Positions 34,365 to 43,692 of a stretch of DNA of 64,000 bases are shown in pieces. The stretch's first letter is position 1, and each line of letters opens with the position of its first letter. The stretch comes from Candidatus Zixiibacteriota bacterium. GTDB lineage: Bacteria; Zixibacteria; MSB-5A5; GN15; JAAZOE01. The notes under the pieces are model-generated. The model had not been told where the DNA came from. It did not search any database and saw nothing but the letters and a program-made list of their open reading frames with translations. A program made the position numbers and the translations under genes. Location: NCBI GenBank assembly GCA_023138975.1, contig JAGLON010000058.1, positions 20,922 to 84,921 on the forward strand, written 5' to 3'.

Positions 34365-35591
34365 TTGCAGCCAGAGTCAAAAAAACAGGGACAAAAAGCC
34401 ATCGACCTTTTTCAAAAGTGTCGTGAATGGACCGCCGCTAAGGAAGTTATGGCAGCCGGCTACTATCCGTATTTCAGACCGATTTCATCCTCTGTTGGTG
34501 ATATCGTTGTGGTTAACGGCCAGGAAATGATAATGATTGGGTCGAATAATTATCTCGGATTAGTTGGCGACCTAAGGGTCAAGGAAGCGGCTGCTGAGGC
34601 CAGCTTGAAATACGGCTCGGGTTGTACCGGTTCAAGATTTCTCAATGGAACCCTGGATTTACATATCGAGTTGGAAGAAAAACTGGCCAAGTTCATGAAA
34701 CGGGAATCGGCATTGGTCTTTTCAACTGGGTTTCAAACGAATTTGGGCACTATCTCCTGTCTGGTAGGCAAGGACGATATCATCCTGTGTGACCGCAGTA
34801 ATCATGCCTCGATTATGGATGGTTGTCGTTTATCCTATGGCAAGATCATGAAGTTTGCTCATAATGATATGGATGATCTTAGACGGGTTTTGGAAATTGC
34901 CCGCACTAACGGCCTCAGAGGCGGGATATTTATTATCACCGACGGCGTATTTTCGATGGAAGGCGATATCGCTAATTTACCGGCTATGTGTGAGATTGCC
35001 GAGGAATACGGCGCTCAGATTCTGGTTGATGACGCTCATTCTATCGGTGTTTTGGGCGAGGGTGGTCGGGGAACTGCCGAACACTATAATCTCATCGACA
35101 AAGTTGGTCTGACGATGGGAACTTTTTCCAAATCATTCGCATCGCTGGGCGGTTTTATTGTCGGCGACGAAGATACGATTCATTACGTCAAGCATTTTGC
35201 CCGGGAATTGATATTCTCAGCATCGATTCCTCCGGGAGCAGCGGCGGCGGCGATCAAGGCGCTCGAAATTATTCAATCCGAGCCGGAACGGCGCGAACAG
35301 CTCTGGAAAAATACTAATAGAATGCATAAGGGTTTGCGTGATCTCGGGTATGACATCGGTGAAACACAAACTCCGGTTGTTCCGGTAATGATTGGCGACG
35401 ATTTGACTTGCTTCAAGCTCTGGAAAGATTTATCAGATGAGGGAATCTTTGCCAATGCGGTTGTACCTCCCGCAGTTGCGCCGAAAATGTCATTGATTCG
35501 AACCAGTTATACGGCCACGCATACTGATGAACAATTAGACAAGGTCCTGGATACATTTGCCCGCCTTGGGAAGAAGTATGGTGTATTGTAA
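34365..35591 (+). CDS. Alpha-oxoamine synthase (serine palmitoyltransferase / KBL / BioF-like)
   Basis: A 408-residue PLP enzyme that condenses an acyl-CoA/ACP with an amino acid. SNNYLGL (about residues 60-66), GSGCTGSRFLNGT, the stacking histidine in CDRSNHASIMDG, the cofactor Asp in LVDDAHSIGVLG, and Lys256 in GTFSKSFASLGG are all present. The GTFSKSxASxGG form and the N-terminal extension resemble bacterial serine palmitoyltransferase more than BioF or KBL, and no biotin or threonine genes are nearby. The TTG start has AGAGG 4 nt upstream. The next gene, a GNAT-like protein, follows after 3 nt. Confidence 0.85.
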   Translation: MQPESKKQGQKAIDLFQKCREWTAAKEVMAAGYYPYFRPISSSVGDIVVVNGQEMIMIGSNNYLGLVGDLRVKEAAAEASLKYGSGCTGSRFLNGTLDLHIELEEKLAKFMKRESALVFSTGFQTNLGTISCLVGKDDIILCDRSNHASIMDGCRLSYGKIMKFAHNDMDDLRRVLEIARTNGLRGGIFIITDGVFSMEGDIANLPAMCEIAEEYGAQILVDDAHSIGVLGEGGRGTAEHYNLIDKVGLTMGTFSKSFASLGGFIVGDEDTIHYVKHFARELIFSASIPPGAAAAAIKALEIIQSEPERREQLWKNTNRMHKGLRDLGYDIGETQTPVVPVMIGDDLTCFKLWKDLSDEGIFANAVVPPAVAPKMSLIRTSYTATHTDEQLDKVLDTFARLGKKYGVL

Positions 35592-35594
35592 ATT

Positions 35595-36740
35595 TTGGAT
35601 ACTATTACAAGCAAAAATAATATAGATATTCTTGAAGTCGAGAATAGCTCTGACCTCAACACGTTTATCAAAATCCCGTTTATAATTTACAGGGACGAGC
35701 TGAACTGGGTTGCGCCGTTGATTTCTGAGCGGCAGGAGTTTTTCAATAAAAAGAAAAATCCGTTTTACCGGGCCGCCAAAACTCGTCTGTTTTTGGCTCG
35801 CAGAGAAGGTAAATTTGTCGGCCGCATTGCGACTTGTGTAAATTTTAATCATAATGAGTTTCACGAGGAAAAAACCGGGTTCTTCAGCTTTTTTGACTGT
35901 ATTGAGGATTACGAAGTAGCAGAACTGCTCTTCAAGATTGCCTTGATTACACTCAAGAAAGAAGGCATGGATAAAATACTCGGCCCGGTTAACTTCTCCA
36001 CCAATCATGAAGTTGGTATGCTCATTGAAGGCTATGATTCTCCGCCGGTGATTATGATGCCGTACAACAAGCCGTACTATAATGATTTTACCGAAAAGTT
36101 TGGTTTTCGCAAAGCCAAGGATTTAGTTGCCTTCAAAATTGCGGTAGGTTCTAATTTTGATCCCCGGATGCGGAAACTCGCTGACCGACTACGGGAGCGA
36201 GCCGGTATCACCGTGCGTACGCTCAATATGAAAGACTACGATGGTGAAATCGATCGCATTGTCGAAGTCTATAATAAGGCGTGGGCGAAAAACTGGGGCT
36301 TTGTCCCGATGTCGCTGGATGAGTTTCGTCATGCTGCAATAGATATGAAACAGATTGTCGATCCGGATATTGTCTTTATCGCAGAAGTTCAGGGTAAACC
36401 GGTCGGCTTCAGCCTCTCTCTGCCGAATATCAATCAAGCTCTGATAAAAATAAAAGGACGCTTGTTTCCGACCGGATTAATGAAACTCCTGTGGCACACA
36501 AAAGTAAAAAATAAAGTCGATTCTATCCGGATTGTCACGCTTGGTCTTATTCCCGAATACCAAAAGCGCGGGATTGACAATATTTTCTATATCGAAACCT
36601 ATGATGTCGGCACCAAAAAAGGTTATAAATGGGGCGAAATGAGCTGGATCCTTGAAGACAATTTCGCCATGGTTCGCCAAGCTGAGTTGATGGGTGGAAC
36701 TCTTTACAAAAAATACCGCGTCTATGGAATGCAGGTCTAA
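35595..36740 (+). CDS. GNAT-superfamily acyltransferase-like protein
   Basis: A 381-residue soluble protein with two GNAT-like halves. The N-terminal half has FLARREGKFVGRIATCVN and GPVNFSTNHEVGML; the C-terminal half has VFIAEVQGKPVGFSLSLP and a LGLIPEYQKRGI acyl-CoA-binding loop (about residues 313-325). It sits 3 nt behind the alpha-oxoamine synthase. In Caulobacter a GNAT-fold protein (bCerS) N-acylates the product of serine palmitoyltransferase, so a ceramide synthase-like role is a reasonable hypothesis, not shown by sequence alone. TTG start without a clear Shine-Dalgarno; coupling to the upstream gene is likely. Confidence 0.75.
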   Translation: MDTITSKNNIDILEVENSSDLNTFIKIPFIIYRDELNWVAPLISERQEFFNKKKNPFYRAAKTRLFLARREGKFVGRIATCVNFNHNEFHEEKTGFFSFFDCIEDYEVAELLFKIALITLKKEGMDKILGPVNFSTNHEVGMLIEGYDSPPVIMMPYNKPYYNDFTEKFGFRKAKDLVAFKIAVGSNFDPRMRKLADRLRERAGITVRTLNMKDYDGEIDRIVEVYNKAWAKNWGFVPMSLDEFRHAAIDMKQIVDPDIVFIAEVQGKPVGFSLSLPNINQALIKIKGRLFPTGLMKLLWHTKVKNKVDSIRIVTLGLIPEYQKRGIDNIFYIETYDVGTKKGYKWGEMSWILEDNFAMVRQAELMGGTLYKKYRVYGMQV

Positions 36741-36742
36741 CT

Positions 36743-37276
36743 ATGCTGAAACGTTTTCTTATTATTGTCACGCTGGGGCTGTTACTGTTGAGTCTGATCT
36801 CATGCAGTAAATCATATTTCACTATCGCCGAGGAAGTCCACGAGAATACCGCCATCAAATACAAAACGGTTAATTCATTCTATGAAATGGGTAAGTCGAT
36901 TGAGCTCACACGTGGAAAATTCCAGCTAATTCCCGGTGACAGTATTGTGCTATTTATTGAAGGTCGTTCAACCAAATCGACTGTAAGCGGTGAAACATTT
37001 GCTGAGCTGCCGACAGCAAAAAGCGCCCGGTTCTTTGTCACTCTTCCGATTTCTATTGCTGAGGGCAAATATAACACAACTCATAAGGCTATCTGTGAAA
37101 TTATCGGAAGTCTCAATTATCAAACCGGTGAAGGCCTGTTTACTTGCCAGTCCGGTGAGGTAGTGATTGATTCCTTAAAAGGTGAGAAGCTGTTTGGTTC
37201 AATCACCGGCAAGTACCGCAACACTAAAAATCAATCCCTGACGGTCAACGGTAACATCGAGGCAAATATAAGGTAG
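36743..37276 (+). CDS. Lipoprotein of unknown function
   Basis: A 177-residue protein with a lipoprotein signal (lipobox LISC, Cys about residue 21) and a beta-rich remainder (KSIELTRGKFQLIPGDSIVLFIEG, repeated GS/TGK turns) suggesting a small beta-sandwich. No family recognised. It starts 2 nt after the GNAT gene, so it is the third member of that operon. Its TAG stop lies inside the first dispersed repeat (37273). Confidence 0.75.
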   Translation: MLKRFLIIVTLGLLLLSLISCSKSYFTIAEEVHENTAIKYKTVNSFYEMGKSIELTRGKFQLIPGDSIVLFIEGRSTKSTVSGETFAELPTAKSARFFVTLPISIAEGKYNTTHKAICEIIGSLNYQTGEGLFTCQSGEVVIDSLKGEKLFGSITGKYRNTKNQSLTVNGNIEANIR

Positions 37277-37430
37277 GTCAGGAGCTACCCACTGCGTGGG
37301 CACTATAGCCTGCGCTCCTGACATTGCCAACCGTAGGTTGGCATCATTCTTTCCAAAATGGGCTCACTCGCCTGTGGCGAGCACCTTGCACTTGTCAGTG
37401 ACGAGTCCTTCGCATTTTCCTACAAAAAAC
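37273..37430. repeat. Dispersed palindromic repeat cluster, copy A
   Basis: Begins GTAGGTCAGGAGC. It contains nested palindromes: TCAGGAGC/GCTCCTGA enclosing CCCActgcgTGGG, then TGCCAACC/GGTTGGCA, then CTCGCC/GGCGAG. The core CACTATAGCCTGCG recurs at 37893 and 40467. REP- or MITE-like in appearance, with no coding potential. Confidence 0.65.
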
Positions 37431-37866
37431 TCAGATAGTTAATTCTTAGCCGCTAAAGCCAATGATAAAATCCCCTCTATGAGAGGGGTGGCCGACAGGC
37501 CGGGGTGTGTTGAAGGAATCTGTCCTAAAATAAAATCTCTTGTAATCTTATCTATTCTTTTGACTTGCGAGGGATTGGCTTTACTTGTCTTCGACGAGTA
37601 CCATGGCGTTTTCCAAATGGGTTCGTTTTTCATATTAACGTATGTTTTTATCAGGTGTTTTTCGAGTAAATCGACAGAATTGCATATGCCACAAATAATT
37701 ATGAAGAATTTGGCTCCCTGCTTGTTACAGGAAAAATTGACAATGTGGGTGACAGATTTTGTTTTGCTACAGTGGTTATATTCATATGAATTTCCTTCTT
37801 TAATGCTGTTTATTATATTGATCTATCCTGAATTAGTAGTAAATTGGTAGTGAAAGTGTTTATTGG
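37431..37866. other. Non-coding or decayed sequence
   Basis: Frames on both strands here (37479-37850 plus, 37439-37633 minus) lack ribosome sites and look non-coding or decayed. A short hairpin-rich stretch (CCCCTC/GAGGGG and GGCC/GGCC at about 37470-37505) resembles intergenic repeat sequence. No gene is claimed. Confidence 0.4.
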
Positions 37867-37912
37867 GGCAGACGAGGACGTCCTGCTGAACAGGACTATA
37901 GCCTGTCGCCCA
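37867..37912. repeat. Dispersed palindromic repeat, copy B
   Basis: Contains AGGACGTCCT, TCCTGctgaaCAGGA and the shared core GACTATAGCCTGTCGC. It ends about 20 bp before the propeller gene start. Confidence 0.55.
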
Positions 37913-37932
37913 CATACTCGGGGAGAGATGCT

Positions 37933-40383
37933 GTGGTACAAAGATTGTCTTTTTTAATTATCATTTGTATATACTGCTTAGTTACTATTATCAATGCTCA
38001 ATCGCAAACCAATACTCATGACATACCAGCGGAAATTCAAAATTATATGACTGCAGAAAATACTCTTGATCTCGAAAAACTCAGACTTTCGGGACATGAA
38101 GGTTCAATAGATTTAAAAAGTGTTGAGAATCTCCAACTGCAATTCAATTCAGATCACCCTGACGATATCTACTGGGAAAATAGTATATCTTCATCAATCA
38201 CGGGAGTAAATGGGGAAGTCTATGCAATAGCAACTTATAATGACCAATTAGTGATAGGCGGAAACTTCACCGCAGCTGGCAGTACGATTGCCAATCATGT
38301 AGCTTCTTGGGACGGCCAAAAATGGAATAGAATAGGCGAGGGGTTTTCAGGTATTGTCTATACCCTGACAGTGTACAATGATGAGCTTATTGCTGGTGGA
38401 GTGTTTATTGGTCCACAGGGGTGGGTTACTCACTCTGTTGCCAAATGGGACGGTGAAAACTGGATAGCTTTAGATTCAATTTATGGTGAGACTACCGAAT
38501 TAATAGTATTCAATGACAAACTTATCGCCGGACGCGAATATCCAGGGTACAGCGGATATGATGAAAAAAGCTTAGCAATATGGGATGGGAGTGTATGGAC
38601 ATCACCAAGCGGGATAACGGCTTATGATGTCCAAAGCCTAACGGTTTTCGAAGATAATCTTATTCTATCAGGTGGATTTACACTAACCGGAGAAGTGCCC
38701 GCAAAGGGCATTGTGTCATGGGACGGTGATGAATGGTCGGCTATTGGAGAAGGATTAGATGGACTCGTCCGCACTGTATGTGTTCATAAAGGTCAGCTTG
38801 CCGCTGCATACCGTAGTGCTCAAGCTTTCCATATTATGCTGTGGGATGGTATAGAATGGACTGAAATTGCATCCGGGACAAACCTTGATGTAAGGGCTTT
38901 ATATTCGTTTAATGATGAGCTTTTTGCCGGTGGGTACTTTAATACAATTCAGGGCGAAGAGTGTAACTTTATTACATCATGGGATGGAGAGAATTGGAAC
39001 AATCTCGAAACTGGAATATATGGATATGTCTTCGCCTTGTCAGAATATAATGGTAGTTTAGCTGTCGGGGGAGTGTATTCATCTGCTGGTTCAGCACCCG
39101 CGTTTTGCATATCCTTGTGGGACGGTGCATCATGGTCCTCTCTTGGAAACGGGACTAATAATTTTGTAAATGCATTGACAGTTTATAATGGGAATCTAAT
39201 AGCAGGTGGCTGGTTTAAATCGATAGGTGGGGTTCAGGCAAACTATATTGCAGGCTGGAATGGTGAACATTGGTTTCCTTTAGGCGCGGGCGTAAATTAT
39301 GGTGTGCGAAGTCTCTGTACGTATGAAGGGGAATTAGTAGTAGGGGGTAACTTTACGATGGCTGGTGATAAAGTTGCCAATAAAATAGCATCTTGGAATG
39401 GAACAGAATGGAAAGCACTTGGAAGGGGAATGGAATTACCCGATAATAGATACGCCGGTGTTTTTAGCTTATCTAAGTATAATAAATTACTTATTGCAGG
39501 AGGTGGATTCCATTCTGCCGGGGATACTGATGCCAAGAATATCGCCGCATGGGATGGAAGTGATTGGTATAAATTGGGTGATGGATCAGCAAGTTTTAGC
39601 GTCAGGACCCTGACTGAATTTGATGGTAAATTAATAGCAGGGGGGATATTCAGTGTAGCAGATTCTGCTAAAACTAATGGATTAGTTGCGTGGGACGGTT
39701 ATAATTGGACACCCATGAAAACAGGTCTTTGGATGACCCATAACAATCAAATGCTGGTTTATTCATTCACTCTTTATAATGATAAGTTGATTGCCGGTGG
39801 CCATTTTAAGGTTGGTGAAGGTCAAGGTTCTGTCAATGTAGCGGAGTGGAATGGAACAGAATGGAAACCGTTGGGCAAAGGTGTCGCTGATTATTTGTTT
39901 GGTGTGAGATCACTGACCGTATATGACAATCACCTAATAGCAGCTGGAGATATATTTAAGGCCGGAGGTATTGATGCGAATAGAATAGCGTCTTGGAACG
40001 GTAGTACTTGGACGAATCTCGGTTCAGGGATTGGATCTCCTCTCTCTACTCAGGAAAATTATTGGCCTGAAGTTAAGGCGTTAACGGTTTATAATGGTGA
40101 TTTGGTAGCGGGTGGATGGTTTGGAATTGCGGGAGGTGAAGTGTCGGCGTTCCTGGCTCGATGGACGAAAGACATGAGCTGTGGTGATGTCAATAACGAT
40201 AATAGGACCAATATTGGTGATCTCGTCTACCTCGTAGAGTATGTTCTAAAGGGCGGACCTGCTCCAGTAATTCTCGAATCGGCTGATGTGAATTGTGATG
40301 ATAAGTACAATATCGGTGACATCATTTATTTAGTGAATTATATATTCAAGGAAGGTGCATCACCCTGTTCTGATTGCCCATAA
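37933..40383 (+). CDS. Secreted WDG-repeat beta-propeller protein with dockerin-like C-terminus
   Basis: An 816-residue exported protein (signal peptide about residues 1-22, INA|Q). Residues about 75-750 hold 13 copies of a roughly 50-55 residue unit, consensus VxxLxVYNxxLIAGGxFxxAGxxxANxIAxWDGxxWxxLGxG, as in Kelch/delta-60-like propellers. The last 65 residues form two dockerin- or EF-hand-like calcium motifs (CGDVNNDNRTNIGDLVYLVE and DVNCDDKYNIGDIIYLVN). Probably cell-surface or extracellular adhesion or binding. GTG start with GGGGAG upstream. Visibly more A+T-rich than its neighbours and set between dispersed repeats, as expected of a mobile or recently gained gene. Confidence 0.88.
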   Translation: MVQRLSFLIIICIYCLVTIINAQSQTNTHDIPAEIQNYMTAENTLDLEKLRLSGHEGSIDLKSVENLQLQFNSDHPDDIYWENSISSSITGVNGEVYAIATYNDQLVIGGNFTAAGSTIANHVASWDGQKWNRIGEGFSGIVYTLTVYNDELIAGGVFIGPQGWVTHSVAKWDGENWIALDSIYGETTELIVFNDKLIAGREYPGYSGYDEKSLAIWDGSVWTSPSGITAYDVQSLTVFEDNLILSGGFTLTGEVPAKGIVSWDGDEWSAIGEGLDGLVRTVCVHKGQLAAAYRSAQAFHIMLWDGIEWTEIASGTNLDVRALYSFNDELFAGGYFNTIQGEECNFITSWDGENWNNLETGIYGYVFALSEYNGSLAVGGVYSSAGSAPAFCISLWDGASWSSLGNGTNNFVNALTVYNGNLIAGGWFKSIGGVQANYIAGWNGEHWFPLGAGVNYGVRSLCTYEGELVVGGNFTMAGDKVANKIASWNGTEWKALGRGMELPDNRYAGVFSLSKYNKLLIAGGGFHSAGDTDAKNIAAWDGSDWYKLGDGSASFSVRTLTEFDGKLIAGGIFSVADSAKTNGLVAWDGYNWTPMKTGLWMTHNNQMLVYSFTLYNDKLIAGGHFKVGEGQGSVNVAEWNGTEWKPLGKGVADYLFGVRSLTVYDNHLIAAGDIFKAGGIDANRIASWNGSTWTNLGSGIGSPLSTQENYWPEVKALTVYNGDLVAGGWFGIAGGEVSAFLARWTKDMSCGDVNNDNRTNIGDLVYLVEYVLKGGPAPVILESADVNCDDKYNIGDIIYLVNYIFKEGASPCSDCP

Positions 40384-40438
40384 AGCAGGTCCTAAACCCG
40401 CACCAGGTCCACCTCCCCAAGTAACCGATTCACAGCAA

Positions 40439-40541
40439 GTAGGGAAGGTTCACCCACTGCGTTGGCACTATAGCGTGCGGTTTTAGCATGTTCTTATCAT
40501 GCTTCGCATGAATGTCAGGTTCCTAAGGGAACCTGACCTAC
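40439..40541. repeat. Dispersed palindromic repeat, copy C
   Basis: Contains the shared block CCCACTGCGTTGGCACTATAG (compare 37287-37306), hairpins GCATG/CATGC, and TCAGGTTC/GAACCTGA ending in CCTGACCTAC. It lies between two converging genes and may also end transcription. Confidence 0.6.
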
Positions 40542-40555
40542 GGGGAACTGAACCT

Positions 40556-41161
40556 TCAGCAGGCAATGTCTGAGAAAGGGGGGCAATTCTTCCTGTCTAT
40601 AAACGGTATCGGAATGAGTTTGTTTTTGCGATGGAGTAATAAGAAGATATAGGCGACTACCGCTCCAATAAGGCATCCCAGAATCATCCCGCCAAGCACA
40701 TCCAGAGGATAATGAACACCTACGAATATCCGGGAGATTCCTACTATAAACGCAAAAGAAAACAGATACCAGCGGTACTTACGAAACAGCAAACCAAAAA
40801 ACATCGCCTGACCGAAGACATTGGCAGCATGAGATGAAGGAAAAGATTTCCCCGCTCCGCAGTTGACTAAAAGATTTATATTCTCAAGTGTTTTACAGGG
40901 GCGCAGACGACCGATGAGCGGTTTCAAAAATGCGCTGGAAGCTTGATCGCAGAGGGCAACGACAATTATCGAAAACAAAACCGTATAGATGAATCTCTTT
41001 TTACCAAATGCTAACAGTAAGATCATCGCCGTGCCGTAGATGATGCGTAGAACCATATCATTTGTGACAATCGGCATTATAAAATCAGTCACCGGATTGG
41101 CGATGGTACTGTTTAAGAAATAAAACAGCGCCGTGTCAAAACTGATTAACTGCTCAAGCAT
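40556..41161 (-). CDS. PAP2-family membrane phosphatase
   Basis: A 201-residue membrane protein with about six helices. The three-part phosphatase signature is complete: KPLIGRLRP (about residues 73-81), PSSHAAN (about 107-113, catalytic His) and SRIFVGVHYPLDVLGG (about 141-156). Family members dephosphorylate lipid phosphates or undecaprenyl pyrophosphate. It overlaps the upstream PfkB kinase gene by 8 nt. The substrate is not deducible. Confidence 0.9.
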   Translation of the reverse strand: MLEQLISFDTALFYFLNSTIANPVTDFIMPIVTNDMVLRIIYGTAMILLLAFGKKRFIYTVLFSIIVVALCDQASSAFLKPLIGRLRPCKTLENINLLVNCGAGKSFPSSHAANVFGQAMFFGLLFRKYRWYLFSFAFIVGISRIFVGVHYPLDVLGGMILGCLIGAVVAYIFLLLHRKNKLIPIPFIDRKNCPPFSDIAC

Positions 41162-42083
41162 AAAACTTTCCGTGACTGTTCATGAACGATACCGCTTTTC
41201 GGTACGATGGTATCCCCATCCGCGCACCCGGTTTTTTACATTTCAAAGCGGCCGCGGCGGCGGCGAATTTCATCCGGCGGGCGATATCCCAGCCTTTAAA
41301 AATTCCAAATAGGTGCGAACCGTGATAAACATCTCCGGCTCCGGTGACATCCACCACCGGTACTTTATACGCTTTCTGGAAATTCGTGACTCCTTCGGCA
41401 TCAATACCAAACGAGCCTTTGATACCGGAGGTAACGATTACTTCGGGAATGCCGAGTCGTTTAAACTCGCGAACTGCTTTCTTGAGAGATTTGGTTTTCC
41501 AATGATGGTATGCGAACTGATCGGCACAAATTAAAAAATCAATGTGAGGAAACAGGTCATCAACCCGGTTACGCACCGATCCCACATCGAGCATAATTTT
41601 GGCGCCGACCGACTGACCCCATTTAGCCAGCTTAATACAGGCATCGACATGGCGGCCATCGAGATGAATCAGTTTTGGTATCGGAAGTAAATTGGTTTTA
41701 ATATCTCCGGGACGAATAAATAGTTTTTTATCCATATCCAAAACAATAGTGCGGTCACCGGTTTTGATTTCTATCCAGGCAAAGGCCAGCGCCGTACGGC
41801 AGTTTTTTCGGATGATACAATGGGGGTGTTCGACTCCGAAACTGTCGAGTTCCTCAAGGGCGAATTTTCCCCAGCGGTCATCTCCCAAGGGAGCAATAAG
41901 CGAGGCGCATCTGCCGAATTTGGCAAAAGTACAGCAAGCAGTCGGTACCGGACCGCCTCCAGCCACCAGAGCGCTGCCGGGAACGCCGTCTATTTTAAGT
42001 CCGGCCGAGGGGTGTTTATCCATAGAAACGAAAAAATCAACCGGTGCGATACCGAACCCAAGTAAATCAACTTTCTTTTTCAA
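41154..42083 (-). CDS. PfkB-family carbohydrate kinase
   Basis: A 309-residue ribokinase-fold enzyme. It has the N-terminal GGGPVPTACCTFAKFG substrate segment, APLGDDRWG, and PfkB signature DVTGAGDVYHGSHLFG (about residues 247-262) with the catalytic Asp. TTG start overlapping the yigZ stop by 17 nt, with GGAGG 11 nt upstream. Operon dprA-yigZ-pfkB-pap2. A second PfkB protein is at 10725; the two are only distantly alike. Confidence 0.88.
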   Translation of the reverse strand: MKKKVDLLGFGIAPVDFFVSMDKHPSAGLKIDGVPGSALVAGGGPVPTACCTFAKFGRCASLIAPLGDDRWGKFALEELDSFGVEHPHCIIRKNCRTALAFAWIEIKTGDRTIVLDMDKKLFIRPGDIKTNLLPIPKLIHLDGRHVDACIKLAKWGQSVGAKIMLDVGSVRNRVDDLFPHIDFLICADQFAYHHWKTKSLKKAVREFKRLGIPEVIVTSGIKGSFGIDAEGVTNFQKAYKVPVVDVTGAGDVYHGSHLFGIFKGWDIARRMKFAAAAAALKCKKPGARMGIPSYRKAVSFMNSHGKFYA

Positions 42084-42687
42084 TGATGATTTTACCTCCG
42101 GTCAATTCGGTCATCTGTTCGATAAACTTGTTTGTTTTCGATTTTCTTATTTCCAGAACAACGGAAACATCATCAGCGAATTCCTGGTTGATGATTTCAA
42201 ACTTATCAGTGTTTATAATTCGCATCAGACGGTCATACAATGAAAACGGAAGAGAAAAACTCAACCGGTCGCATATCAATCGTTCCACCAGAGAAGCCTG
42301 TTCAAGCATATCCATTGTCGCCTGCGAATAGGCCCGGGTCAGACCGCCCGTGCCTAATTTGGTACCTCCAAAATATCTTACGACCACCGCCAGAATATTC
42401 TTGATATTACGTCCGGTTATCACCCGGTAAATAGGTATTCCAGCCGTTCCGTTTGGTTCGCCGTCATCGGAGTATTTGAACTGCTCGTTTTCAATTCCGG
42501 CGGTATAGGCATAACAATGATGATTGGCCGTATAATGTTTTTTTCTGATATCCGCCAAAATCGTTTTTGCTTCGGCTACATCAGAAATAGGAAACCCCAT
42601 GCCGATAAAGCGTGAGGCTTTTATCTTAATCTCATTTTCGGCTTCAGAGGCCAGCGTAATGAAACTATCAGTAATATTTTCAGACAT
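42067..42687 (-). CDS. yigZ: YigZ / IMPACT family protein
   Basis: A 206-residue UPF0029 protein. The IMPACT core covers about residues 20-130 (SRFIGMGFP, KKHYTANHHCYAY, YSDDGEPNGTAGIPI, VVVRYFGGTKLGTGGLTRAY), followed by a C-terminal ferredoxin-like domain. The family has been linked to ribosome or translation stress, but its biochemical role is unsettled. It lies 8 nt after dprA. Confidence 0.92.
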   Translation of the reverse strand: MSENITDSFITLASEAENEIKIKASRFIGMGFPISDVAEAKTILADIRKKHYTANHHCYAYTAGIENEQFKYSDDGEPNGTAGIPIYRVITGRNIKNILAVVVRYFGGTKLGTGGLTRAYSQATMDMLEQASLVERLICDRLSFSLPFSLYDRLMRIINTDKFEIINQEFADDVSVVLEIRKSKTNKFIEQMTELTGGKIIIEKES

Positions 42688-42695
42688 ACTTGAAT

Positions 42696-43583
42696 TTATA
42701 CCAACGCTTTAAGAATCATTTCATATTCATTGATATTGGTCAGTGGAATCGCTCCGAACTCTAACAGTTTTTCGTAATGCGGATTGTGTTCTCCGATTAT
42801 CACGAAAAGCAGTTTTCCTAATTGATGACAGCACAAGGCCGCGTCGAGAGTACCCACTGACTCATCCGAAACTTCACCAATAATGACAGCCTGGGATAAT
42901 CCTGCAATTAATCGATTACGGCTCAAAAGGCGTCCGGGAGAGACTGGCGTGCCCGGTATATATTCGCTGATGATGCTGCCTGTTTCTGTGATTTCTTTAG
43001 CGATACCATCGTTTTCTGAGGGATGAACGATATCAATCCCGCAGGGGAGAATCCCGTAAGTTTTGCCGTCCGCCTTGAGAGCGCCGACATGACCGGCCGT
43101 GTCGATACCGCGGGCTAATCCGCTGACAATTGATATGCCTGCTTTGGCGAGTTTTTCCGCCAGTCCTACCGCGTCGCCGATACCTTCGGCGGAAACGTTT
43201 TGCGATCCAATTATGGCGACCCGTTTCTCATCCTGAGTCGGCAGTTTTCCCTTATAATAAATCAGGGGAGGTGGATTGTTTAATTCCTGTAAGATATCCG
43301 GGAAATCGTTATCCATAAAATCTGAAACCTTGGCGTCATAGGCATCAAGGTTATCAATTATCTGCTGAGCTTTATCGAGAAGCTCACCCGCTTTTCCGAT
43401 TCCTTCGGAGCGTTTTTCTCCGATGCCGTCAATCTCAAGCAGTTCATGTTCTTCGGCGAGAAGAATATTATCAATTGTTTTAAAATGAGTCATCAGGCCG
43501 GCGAAAGTCCTGGGACCGACTTGTCCGGTCAGGCGCAGAGCCAGGATTTGAGCCGCCCGGTTGTATTTGCTTAAATCTATCAT
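42696..43583 (-). CDS. dprA: DNA-processing protein DprA (Smf)
   Basis: A 295-residue protein. A helical SAM/HhH-like N-terminus (about residues 1-80) is followed by the Rossmann DprA core: VAIIGSQNVSAEG, SGLARGIDTAGHVGAL, ILPCGIDIVHPSEN, ISEYIPGTPVSPGRLLSRNRLIAGLS. It loads RecA onto incoming single strands during transformation. The C-terminal winged helix of longer homologues is missing. Head of a four-gene minus-strand operon. Together with cinA and recA it suggests, but does not prove, natural competence. Confidence 0.94.
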   Translation of the reverse strand: MIDLSKYNRAAQILALRLTGQVGPRTFAGLMTHFKTIDNILLAEEHELLEIDGIGEKRSEGIGKAGELLDKAQQIIDNLDAYDAKVSDFMDNDFPDILQELNNPPPLIYYKGKLPTQDEKRVAIIGSQNVSAEGIGDAVGLAEKLAKAGISIVSGLARGIDTAGHVGALKADGKTYGILPCGIDIVHPSENDGIAKEITETGSIISEYIPGTPVSPGRLLSRNRLIAGLSQAVIIGEVSDESVGTLDAALCCHQLGKLLFVIIGEHNPHYEKLLEFGAIPLTNINEYEMILKALV

Positions 43584-43658
43584 ACTTGCGAATCTACAAA
43601 AGATTTATCATTAGAGCAACAGACAATACGCTAACCGCGATTTTTGTGATTTAGCTTC

Positions 43659-43686
43659 TTGCTCATTTATTACTTTTTTGTATATT
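43659..43686 (+). promoter_or_regulatory. Promoter abutting the TPR lipoprotein start
   Basis: TTGCTC (43659-43664), 16 bp, TATATT (43681-43686), with the ATG 6 nt later and no Shine-Dalgarno, so a leaderless message is predicted. Confidence 0.5.
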
Positions 43687-43692
43687 TTCGAT

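Noticed and set aside
37479..37850. 123-codon plus-strand frame before the propeller gene, and the opposite 64-codon frame
   Set aside because: Begin in hairpin repeat sequence, no ribosome sites, no domain. More likely intergenic repeat or decayed DNA.
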